Shown here in pieces: positions 24,940 through 30,859 of a DNA stretch of 30,859 nt; the first letter of the stretch is position 1; every line of letters begins with the position of its first letter. Position numbers and translations under genes: made by a program. Source of the stretch: Desulfovibrio sp. (GTDB lineage Bacteria; Desulfobacterota; Desulfovibrionia; Desulfovibrionales; Desulfovibrionaceae); contig JAITDR010000277.1 in assembly GCA_031282465.1 (NCBI GenBank), positions 1-30,859 of the forward strand, read 5' to 3'. A model generated the notes under the pieces. The model saw nothing but the letters and a program-made list of their open reading frames with translations. It searched no databases and was not told the DNA's origin.

Positions 24940-26397
24940 TCAGCGCAGCCGCACATAGCCGATCTTCTCCACCAGATATTGCCCCTGTTCGCCCTGCATC
25001 CACAAAAGGAACGGCTTCACATACGGGTTGGGATTGTCCTTCAACGTGATTGCGTACAGATTGGTCACATGTGGGTACTCCCCGTATAGAATCGTTTCCG
25101 GCGTGGGCAAAATTCCGTCTACGGCCAACATTTTGATGCGCGGCTGTCGGCCGAGACCCGTCAGAAAATAGCGGAAGGAATACCCGATAGCGCCCGGCGC
25201 GTTGCGGTATTCACTTGTTTCCTCGACAACACCACCCATACCGCCGATCAAGCGGTCCTGCAGCGGCTCTTCCATTTCAGTCTCGCCCATGAAACTGCGC
25301 ATGACGGACTGGCTGCCGGAGTATTCCGGCCGTTGAAACGCCATGACTTCAGCGTCCCGCCCGCCGAGTTTTTTCCAGTTGCGGACCTTGCCGCTGTAAA
25401 TGTCCCGTATCTGCCCCGTAGTCAGTCCGTTGACCGGGTTTGCATCGTTGACGAAAAACACGAAGGCTTCTTTGGCGATGGGCGTCAACACCAATTCCAT
25501 GCCCTTTTCGGTTGTCTGCTGCATCTGGCGTTGCGACGGATGAGCTCCGAAGAAAATGTCAACCGAGCGATCCAGCAGCCGCCTGAACGCATGGAAGGTA
25601 TTGGTAAACGTCAGCGCCCCCGTGTCGAGATTGCTCTGGTCATACCGCGCGAGATGTTCTTCGCTCAGAGGCGGCAAATCCGCGTAACAGGCGGCTGCAA
25701 AGGCCGCATATACCGGAAAGGCCGCTTCCGCCCCGTCAAGAACAGGCAAGTCATCCGTCCCGCTGATCACGAAGATTGACGGCTCTTCCAGACGAGGCGT
25801 GATCGCATCCGGCACTCGCGGGTCATACGGTCTCAGGTCCGTGCTTGAGAAACCGCCCACCCGCTCGAACCCGTGCCCGCGTTTGGCGGCGTATTCCCTG
25901 TCTTGGATTGTGCCGCAGCAGATATGGACGAGGGGCACCATCAACAGAGCGCCGAACACTGCCCAACCGGCCGCGCCGAATCGTATCCTGTCCGCCCGTC
26001 GTCGCTCGCACCCCACATACCCTGCCGATAGCCCGAAAATATAGACGTAGGGCAGAAAGCGCAGAGCCGACAAGCCCACTCCACTGAAATCAGAAGCAAA
26101 GAAGAACGGAAAGAAAGCGGGGAACAGCACCCAAGCGAAACAGAGCGGCAGAATATAGCGGCCCGCCGGCGTTGGAGGGAGCCTCCGTCCGGCAACGCAG
26201 AGTACTCCGAAGATGAGCCCGACCAGAAAGGCCGATGGGAAGGTGATTGCCGGCGCCTTGAAATACAGCGCAAAGGAAGCAGTGAGCGGCCCCAGAATGA
26301 AGCCGAGAAAAACGACTCGCAGAATATGCAGGAATTCAATGCGGCCGGATTTCGCGTCAAAGGGCGTTGCCTGAACCGGACTGTCCTGCTGCGTCAT
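24940..26397 (-). CDS. Five-TM protein fused to a PstS-like periplasmic binding domain
   Basis: A 485-aa protein. The N-terminal third has five predicted TM helices (about 24-46, 50-69, 80-100, 107-127, 141-160). Basic loops (GRRLPPTPAGR and CERRRADRIR) alternate so that the C-terminus is periplasmic. Residues about 205-485 form a PBP-like domain resembling PstS phosphate-binding proteins: ISGTDDLPVLDGAEAAFPVY, then LTPIAKEAFVFFVNDANPVN, then GLTTGQIRDIYSGKVRNWKK. PstS is normally a free or lipid-anchored protein, so the fusion to a membrane domain is unusual; no ABC permease or ATPase is nearby. ATG 26397 overlaps the stop of a 24-codon leader ORF (ATGA). A sensor or anion-capturing role is inference. 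Confidence 0.85.
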   Translation of the reverse strand: MTQQDSPVQATPFDAKSGRIEFLHILRVVFLGFILGPLTASFALYFKAPAITFPSAFLVGLIFGVLCVAGRRLPPTPAGRYILPLCFAWVLFPAFFPFFFASDFSGVGLSALRFLPYVYIFGLSAGYVGCERRRADRIRFGAAGWAVFGALLMVPLVHICCGTIQDREYAAKRGHGFERVGGFSSTDLRPYDPRVPDAITPRLEEPSIFVISGTDDLPVLDGAEAAFPVYAAFAAACYADLPPLSEEHLARYDQSNLDTGALTFTNTFHAFRRLLDRSVDIFFGAHPSQRQMQQTTEKGMELVLTPIAKEAFVFFVNDANPVNGLTTGQIRDIYSGKVRNWKKLGGRDAEVMAFQRPEYSGSQSVMRSFMGETEMEEPLQDRLIGGMGGVVEETSEYRNAPGAIGYSFRYFLTGLGRQPRIKMLAVDGILPTPETILYGEYPHVTNLYAITLKDNPNPYVKPFLLWMQGEQGQYLVEKIGYVRLR

Positions 26398-26468
26398 ATC
26401 GACCCTACCCCACTTGACCTGCCGGTCGCAGGTTTTTGCGTTTTCCAGACAAAGACGCGCCCCTTCAT
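26394..26468 (-). CDS. 24-aa leader ORF, copy 1
   Basis: ATG 26468 to TGA 26394, stop overlapping the membrane gene's start as ATGA. The peptide begins MKGRVFVWKTQKPATGRSSG. Copy 2 (29399-29473) has the same length, with two amino-acid changes (F6V, S23P) and additional silent changes. Within it ACCTGC/GCAGGT can pair as a six-bp hairpin. The frame is also open upstream to 26556, so an earlier start (for example GTG 26519) is possible. It is likely a translation-coupling leader or a small protein. Confidence 0.5.
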   Translation of the reverse strand: MKGRVFVWKTQKPATGRSSGVGSI

Positions 26469-26555
26469 CAACCCGATCATGTGCGCCGTTCCCCGGCTCT
26501 CACCGTCCCATATCGCCACGCCGTAGGGGTACCTTTTACTCAGTCTGCATAGAGT

Positions 26556-27770
26556 TCAGGGTTCTTCCACGGAGTTATCTGATTCAGCGCATCTTGCATG
26601 TGGGGAAATCTGCTTGAGGAGTTCCTTCAGCCGCTTCTCCCGTGCCTCAAATTCTGCAGGGGTGAGGAGTTTTTCCAGTTCCGCCACGATGCGCCCGGCA
26701 CGGCTCACGGCGTTCTCGTCGCCGAACTCGCAGACCAGCTTGGCCCAAATCCACGCCGATTTCGGATAATCACCGGCAAACAGATCGACAGCCCGCAATT
26801 CCATGCTTCGAACATCCCCGTGCATGGCGCTGTGGCGTATCCAGACGTTTTGCAGATTGGCGTCGACAGGAAATCCTTGGCTTCCCGTCAAATAGTTCAG
26901 GCCCATGACCCTTTCCGCTTCCGGCTCGCCGGCGTGTGCCCGCCGGATAAGGGCCGAGCTTTGCCCGGCGTCCGCGGCCAGACGCGCCATCAAGGCGCTA
27001 CGCGCGGCAAAGCGGAGTTCGGACTGAGCCTCGCCGCCCTCCCTTTGGCTGCTGATAAGCCGCAGCAGCCGTTCACCGTTCCAATCGGGCTCCTCTGTTT
27101 CAGGATCACGGGTGGTGGCCGCGTAGAAGACAAAAATGTCCGGATCGCCGAAATCTCCACGAGCGTAAGCGGCTTCGTCCTTTTCGGTCATGGGGGAGTG
27201 AACGAGCCTTCCGGCCAAGGCCATGATTTTCTGTGTTTCAGCCTGCATGTAGCGCAACCGGACGAGTCCGTTGTCGTATTCGGCCTGCCGCGCCGGGGTG
27301 CGCCGCTCTCGCCCGGCAATCTCGGCGCAGGCCCGCTCCGCGTCGAAGAGTCCTGCCTGCTTGAAGAGGGGCGCGTAACGGCCGCGCAGGGCGTAGTCGC
27401 AGGCGGCAATGTATTCGCCCGTTTCGTCTTCCTTCAGGTCGTCCTTGTCAACAGACGCCAAAACCGTAAACGCACAGACGGACGGCAGATTGAAACGCGC
27501 AACGGCCACTCCCCACATGGCGGCCGCCGCCTGCCTCAGAGGAAAACCTCCGATGCCCTGCCGGTAGCCGATCATAGCCGACAGCATGGCGCCGATATCC
27601 TGGTTGTGGGCGCGCATCAGTATTTCTTCCGCGCTTTCGTCCAGGCGTGTCAGCAGGCCGGTATCGGCAAAAGCGGATCGCTCCTGCCCGGAGGCCGCCC
27701 GGCAGGGAAGAGCTGCAAAGACAAGAAAGAGCAAAAGTGCCGCCGCGCAACGTAGTCGACGCTGCTTCAT
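26556..27770 (-). CDS. Secreted Sel1-like repeat protein
   Basis: A 404-aa protein. The start is ATG 27770 because AAGGAG lies eight bases upstream and a signal peptide then follows directly (basic KQRRLR, hydrophobic core 8-21, cleavage near CRA-AS). An in-frame extension to 28052 lacks these. The mature protein is helical; residues about 265-360 resemble Sel1/TPR-like repeats (HAGEPEAERVMGLNYLTGSQ, HSAMHGDVRSMELRAVDLF, ending in a charged helix). Such repeats mediate protein contacts in the envelope. It lies upstream of the PstS-like fusion gene on the same strand (88 bases to the leader ORF), so the two may be co-expressed and act together in the periplasm. Exact function is unknown. Confidence 0.75.
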   Translation of the reverse strand: MKQRRLRCAAALLLFLVFAALPCRAASGQERSAFADTGLLTRLDESAEEILMRAHNQDIGAMLSAMIGYRQGIGGFPLRQAAAAMWGVAVARFNLPSVCAFTVLASVDKDDLKEDETGEYIAACDYALRGRYAPLFKQAGLFDAERACAEIAGRERRTPARQAEYDNGLVRLRYMQAETQKIMALAGRLVHSPMTEKDEAAYARGDFGDPDIFVFYAATTRDPETEEPDWNGERLLRLISSQREGGEAQSELRFAARSALMARLAADAGQSSALIRRAHAGEPEAERVMGLNYLTGSQGFPVDANLQNVWIRHSAMHGDVRSMELRAVDLFAGDYPKSAWIWAKLVCEFGDENAVSRAGRIVAELEKLLTPAEFEAREKRLKELLKQISPHARCAESDNSVEEP

Positions 27771-28048
27771 GGAGCATTCTCCTTGTCGATGTGCAGCCCA
27801 GTCAGAAGCCGCCGTCGATGAACCGGGACGGAGAGACAAAACAGCCGTCCGTTTTGCGCTGCAGCTTCTAAAATCAGGCACATGCCGGTTGTAGTGTCTT
27901 TCGTCCGGGTCTTGTCGGGCTCTCGGCAACTGCTCGACGTTTTTAGGGTGATCCCGCGTCACTTCCCCATCGCACGTACACAGGCTTGCTTGATGCGGCA
28001 CGATTGGGCGGCTGGATTCAAAGCCCTGTACACTCTTGCACAGTGGCG

Positions 28049-28453
28049 TCACATTCGCAGGAAATTGCCCGCGCTTACGGTATGCTCTGGAAATAATGTC
28101 AGCAGTTTCTGATCATAGGTGATGACCGAAGTGTGGTACATGAGCGCCGCCGCAACGAACAGCGTGTCATAGGGCGAATGCCCGCTGCTGAAGGACAGAT
28201 AAAGCGCCTCCGGCCACAGACGTTCGACAGGAATCAATTTTCCCCATAAGCGGAACGCATCGTCGTACACTGCAGCGGCCCTCTGTCGAGTGACTCCCCG
28301 TTTGCCGTATTGCCAGACGACATTCAGCAATTCCGCCTGAACGGACGCCGGCGCGTACAGGGCATCCGCCTTGCGGAGCGCCGCCAGGGATTCTTCCCCG
28401 TATCCCGGCACTCCCAACAAAGCGTAAGCCATGACCATTGTATCAATGATCAT
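28049..28453 (-). CDS. vapC: PIN-domain toxin (VapC/FitB type)
   Basis: A 134-aa PIN ribonuclease. The four acidic residues of the active site are visible: D4 (MIIDTMVMAY), E41 (VQAELLNVVW), D96 (HSPYDTLFVAAAL) and D114 (ITYDQKLL). Such toxins cleave tRNA or rRNA when the antitoxin is lost. The ATG overlaps the antitoxin stop by four bases (28450-28453), as usual for these modules. The region upstream toward 27770 (about 280 bases) shows no gene. Confidence 0.9.
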   Translation of the reverse strand: MIIDTMVMAYALLGVPGYGEESLAALRKADALYAPASVQAELLNVVWQYGKRGVTRQRAAAVYDDAFRLWGKLIPVERLWPEALYLSFSSGHSPYDTLFVAAALMYHTSVITYDQKLLTLFPEHTVSAGNFLRM

Positions 28454-28683
28454 GCTCTGCCGCGACGACCGGAATCAATCCACTCTTGAACATCCTGAGC
28501 CGAAGGAGGTGGGAATTCCGTCCATTTCGCCTGTATATCGTCCAACAGCCGGTGTCGTGGAATCAGTCTGTCAGCCAGTATTTCTCTGACTTCCTGCTCC
28601 ATAGAGCGTCCGTTGTCGGCGGCAAGAGCTTTCAGACTCGCGACTATGTCCGACGACAGGTTTCTGATTGTTATTGATGCCAT
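28450..28683 (-). CDS. vapB: Ribbon-helix-helix antitoxin (FitA/VapB type)
   Basis: A 77-aa protein whose first 45 residues are a ribbon-helix-helix DNA-binding fold (MASITIRNLSSDIVASLKAL then SMEQEVREIL), closest to the FitA-like antitoxins. The C-terminal tail (PPPSAQDVQEWIDSGRRGRA) would bind the PIN toxin. The ATG at 28683 follows GGGGGTGAG. Antitoxin-toxin complexes of this type repress their own promoter, which lies immediately upstream. Confidence 0.88.
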   Translation of the reverse strand: MASITIRNLSSDIVASLKALAADNGRSMEQEVREILADRLIPRHRLLDDIQAKWTEFPPPSAQDVQEWIDSGRRGRA

Positions 28684-28702
28684 TTACTCACCCCCATATG
28701 TG

Positions 28703-28731
28703 ATAATACTCGACTGAGGAATTTTATGCAA
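28703..28731 (-). promoter_or_regulatory. Promoter of the toxin-antitoxin pair
   Basis: TTGCAT (28731-28726) and TATTAT (28708-28703) on the minus strand are 17 bases apart, and the -10 box ends about 19 bases before the antitoxin ATG. This would give a very short leader holding the ribosome site. Confidence 0.6.
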
Positions 28732-28925
28732 GCATTTTGATTGCACCCGTTAACATTGAGCCGTAAAGCGAAATCCCTGTCACCCGTCATCTTCGAATAT
28801 CCCTCAAGCTCTGCGTTGAAGCAAGCCTCTTTTCCGGGAGAGATCGGTTCGAGCGCCCCATCGTAACGTTGCTTTGCGGACATCGTATGGTGCCGGCCGG
28901 ACTCTACCCGACGGCCGACGGGGCG

Positions 28926-29402
28926 TTACGGTATTCGCTCGCGCGCTGTACAGCCGGCGGCGGCGAACCGCAACCTGTCCGCCCGTCGCCGCTCGCAACC
29001 CACATACCCTGCCAGAAGCCCTAAAATATAGACGTCCGGCAGGAAGCGCCGAGCCGACAAGGCCACCTCACTAAAACCGGAAATAAATAAAAACGGGGAA
29101 AAAGCCGGGAGCAGCACCCAAGCGAAACAGAGCGGCAGGATATAGCGGCCGGCCGGTGTTGAAGGGCGCCTCTTCCCGGAAGCGCTGAGTACTCCGAAAA
29201 TGAGCCGGACCAGAACGGCCGACGGCAAGATAACGGCTGACGGCAAGATGACGGCCGGCACAGCAAAAAACAGCGCAAGAGAGGCTACGAGCGGCCCCAG
29301 AAAGAACCCGAGAAAAACGACCCGTACAATATGGATGAACAGAATACCGCCCGGTTTCGTGTGCCGGCGCGTTTTCTGAACTTGTCCGTCCTGTTGAGTC
29401 AT
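28926..29402 (-). pseudogene. Truncated copy of the five-TM protein, binding domain lost
   Basis: From ATG 29402 the product (158 aa) follows the N-terminal half of the 24940-26397 protein closely (MTQQD start, VVFLGF.LGPL, TPAGRYILPLCFAWVL, GYVGCERRRADR), through TM4. It then diverges at about 28960 and stops at 28926, so TM5 and the PstS-like domain are missing. An in-frame 18-bp tandem duplication gives ILPSAV twice (about 29218-29256). Homology also covers the leader ORF upstream and ends at its start codon. It may be a pseudogene or a membrane-only variant that is still made; the intact four-TM frame keeps the second option open. Confidence 0.7.
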
Positions 29403-29475
29403 ATCGGCCCTACCCCACTTGACCTGCCGGTCGCAGGTTTTTGCGTTTTCCAAACAACGACGCGACCCTTCATCA
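28963..29475 (-). repeat. Diverged duplication of the leader plus membrane-domain block
   Basis: This block is similar to about 25965-26470 in the same orientation. Its right boundary in both copies coincides with the leader ORF start (TGATG), and its left boundary lies after TM4. The two copies are about 3 kb apart and the toxin-antitoxin pair and the Sel1-like gene lie between them. Confidence 0.75.
29399..29473 (-). CDS. 24-aa leader ORF, copy 2
   Basis: ATG 29473 shares its A with the TGA stop of the upstream ATPase gene (TGATG), and its own TGA overlaps the start of the truncated membrane gene (ATGA). Length and most residues equal copy 1 (MKGRVVVWKTQKPATGRSSG at the start). Three frames are therefore chained by overlapping stop/start codons. 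Confidence 0.5.
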   Translation of the reverse strand: MKGRVVVWKTQKPATGRSSGVGPI

Positions 29476-30717
29476 CGCAAACATCATCCCGACCGGCACC
29501 GCAAAAATTCTGTCGCCTATGGGCATGACTTCCCGGCCGGTATACACGACCACCCCCCGGACAAAGTGATCGCCCAGCGCGTCTCGTAGCGAAGCCAGCC
29601 CCTTGATGTCGTGTGGGGCCACGCCGCCGGCGAGCTTGACCTTCACGGCCGCCACGCGCCCGGCCCTGTCTTCCAGAACCACGTCCACTTCTTCGCCGCT
29701 TTGCGAGCGGTAGTGATACAGCGACACCGGATGCTCCGTCCAACTGCTCTGCTTCAGCAGTTCCCCGGCGACAAAAGATTCGAGAAGTCGCCCGGCCAAG
29801 ATTGAATCGTCGGCCAGACGCGCCTCATCCGCGCCGCACAGATGGCAGGCCAGGCCGGAATCGCAGACATGAATCTTGGGCGACTTCACCAACCGCTTGC
29901 CCAAGTTGCTCGACCAAGCGGGCAGGAACCAGATGAGAAACAACGCTTCCAGCAACGGGAGATACCTGCCGAGGGTACTGGCCGGCATGCCGATGCTCCG
30001 CGAAAGTTCGGCTTGGTTATGCAGAGTTCCGGAACGAACGCCGAGCATGCGCAACAGGCGGATCAGCCCGCTGATGTCTTGGATGCTTGCGATGTCGCGT
30101 ATATCCCGTTCCACCAGAGTGGTGATGTACGAATCGAACCAGGCGGCGCGACGCTTCGGGTTGGTTCTGGAGAGTACTTCCGGATAACCGCCCACGGCGA
30201 CGGCTTCCAGAAGCACGTCCTTGGTCAGTGGAGCCGCAGGGTTCCCGGCTGGAAACTTCTTTTGAAACAGCGCGTGGATAAAGTCTTCCTGAACGCCTGC
30301 TATTTCGCCCTGTGAGAGCGGATACAGGGTCAATACTTCCATGCGCCCCGCCAACGAGTCGGCAATGCCCGGCAAGGTCAGGATGTTGGCTGACCCGGTA
30401 AGCAAATAGCGCCCGGCGTGGCGCTCACGATCCACGTCCTCCTTGATGGCAAGCATCAGAGCGGATGCGCGTTGCGCCTCATCAATGGTCAGAGGTTTTT
30501 TCAGCCCCCGCAAAAAGCCTGTCGGGTCATCCAGCGCCCCGGCCAGAGCCGTAGCCGAATCAAGGCTGATGTACCGGCGGTTGTCGACGTCGGACGGTTT
30601 TCCGGTCAGTTGTTTCACCAGCGTTGTCTTGCCGGTTTGCCGGGCTCCTCGCAGGAACACAACAGGCGTGTCGGACAGAGCTTCCATTAATTGGGTAAAT
30701 ATTGTGCGCTTGTTCAT
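29473..30717 (-). CDS. AAA_14/DUF4143 ATPase
   Basis: A 414-aa member of the widespread ATPase family with an N-terminal AAA_14 domain and C-terminal DUF4143. Walker A is GARQTGKT (24-31), Walker B is LTIDEAQ (about 75-81) and LLTGSAN is the sensor strand. The middle has GGYPEVL and ERDIRDIASIQD, and the C-terminal nuclease-like region carries GEEVDVVLEDRAGRVAAVKVK (about 338-358), where most relatives have Glu in the last motif (EVK) and this one has Lys. The biological role of the family is unclear; toxin-like or DNA-related functions have been suggested. No Shine-Dalgarno precedes ATG 30717; see the operator/promoter entry. Confidence 0.9.
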   Translation of the reverse strand: MNKRTIFTQLMEALSDTPVVFLRGARQTGKTTLVKQLTGKPSDVDNRRYISLDSATALAGALDDPTGFLRGLKKPLTIDEAQRASALMLAIKEDVDRERHAGRYLLTGSANILTLPGIADSLAGRMEVLTLYPLSQGEIAGVQEDFIHALFQKKFPAGNPAAPLTKDVLLEAVAVGGYPEVLSRTNPKRRAAWFDSYITTLVERDIRDIASIQDISGLIRLLRMLGVRSGTLHNQAELSRSIGMPASTLGRYLPLLEALFLIWFLPAWSSNLGKRLVKSPKIHVCDSGLACHLCGADEARLADDSILAGRLLESFVAGELLKQSSWTEHPVSLYHYRSQSGEEVDVVLEDRAGRVAAVKVKLAGGVAPHDIKGLASLRDALGDHFVRGVVVYTGREVMPIGDRIFAVPVGMMFA

Positions 30718-30753
30718 GGTGTAAAATATACCATGTCATGGAGGATTTTACAA
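30715..30753 (-). promoter_or_regulatory. Promoter and 21-bp palindrome over the ATPase start codon
   Basis: CATGGTGTA (30715-30723) and TATACCATG (30727-30735) are inverted repeats with one mismatch around AAA; the palindrome covers the start codon. On the minus strand TTGTAA (30753-30748), 17 bases, then TATATT (30730-30725) form a plausible promoter. The -10 box ends only seven bases before the ATG, so transcription would begin at or next to the start codon (leaderless mRNA), and a protein bound to the palindrome would block it. Confidence 0.5.
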
Positions 30754-30859
30754 GCTACTTCATCTGAGCGCCTCGTAGATGAAAAGGAATTTCCTTTCTT
30801 TCCAAAATACGTCAAGCAAAATCTCAGGAAATTTTTGGCTGGTACGGGTTGTTGAAAGG
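30736..30859. other. Right edge, no gene seen
   Basis: Apart from the -35 region of the ATPase promoter, this end holds an AT-rich near-palindrome (AAAGGAATTTCCTTT, about 30783-30797). On the minus strand a short frame open from the window edge could be the 3' end of a gene outside the window, but it is too short to identify. Confidence 0.3.

Noticed and set aside
26598..27755. 385-codon plus-strand frame opposite the Sel1-like gene
   Set aside because: No ribosome site or domain; the minus strand has a signal peptide and a proper start.
28671..28883. 70-codon minus-strand ORF upstream of the antitoxin
   Set aside because: It covers the antitoxin's promoter and ribosome site and has no family resemblance, so it is probably non-coding.

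Overview
The window looks like part of a chromosome from the Desulfovibrionaceae (Desulfovibrio/Bilophila-like sulfate- or sulfite-respiring Deltaproteobacteria). This is inferred from the GC-rich backbone, LL-diaminopimelate aminotransferase, a periplasmic multihaem cytochrome with HybA- and NrfD/HybB-like partners, several dense regulators, and intergenic GC hairpin repeats of the 'CCTCCGGCGGCCGGGGG' type that I associate with Desulfovibrio genomes. Most genes are housekeeping or respiratory. Several AT-rich or decayed patches (about 1-1500, 18150-18625, 19210-21850, 24380-24940) look like accessory DNA.

Layout. 1-1493: a gene-poor stretch, then an AT-rich CoiA-like gene apparently frameshifted at a poly-A tract. 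1506-1656: tRNA-Ser(CGA) with its terminator, minus strand. 1817-3957: a heptosyltransferase-type GT9 enzyme and an NAD(P)-binding epimerase-like protein. 4010-6114 (minus): a probable iron-sulfur flavoprotein and a soluble GAF-type histidine kinase. 6354-10900 (minus): a four-gene respiratory operon transcribed in the order Tat-exported flavin reductase, multihaem cytochrome c, HybA-like ferredoxin, NrfD/HybB-like quinol-interacting membrane protein. Together these would pass electrons from the quinone pool to a periplasmic flavoenzyme that reduces an unidentified, probably alpha,beta-unsaturated carboxylate.

11419-16311 (plus): dnaX, recR, a 24-codon coupled ORF, tatD and dapL. Oddities here are an A11 run near the dnaX 3' end, a dnaX-recR spacer that holds a 33-bp tandem repeat and no recognisable ybaB, and a tRNA-Lys-like remnant between 13-bp direct repeats. 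16333-17788: GC hairpin repeats, a tiny membrane protein and an M23 peptidase. 17832-19210: two unrecognised small genes. 20057-21484: an isolated AT-rich P-loop NTPase, followed by a large inverted repeat. 21898-24279 (minus): a Cache-HAMP-PAS chemoreceptor with a good sigma70-type promoter.

24940-30717 (minus) is the most unusual part. A five-TM protein fused to a PstS-like periplasmic binding domain lies downstream of a secreted Sel1-like protein. About 3 kb away there is a second, truncated copy of its membrane half. Both copies are preceded by the same 24-codon leader ORF, whose stop overlaps the membrane gene's start (ATGA). The truncated copy also overlaps the end of an AAA_14/DUF4143 ATPase gene, which itself may be leaderless and autoregulated. 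A VapC-type PIN toxin and ribbon-helix-helix antitoxin sit between the copies.

All family names come from motif recognition by eye; no database search was run.
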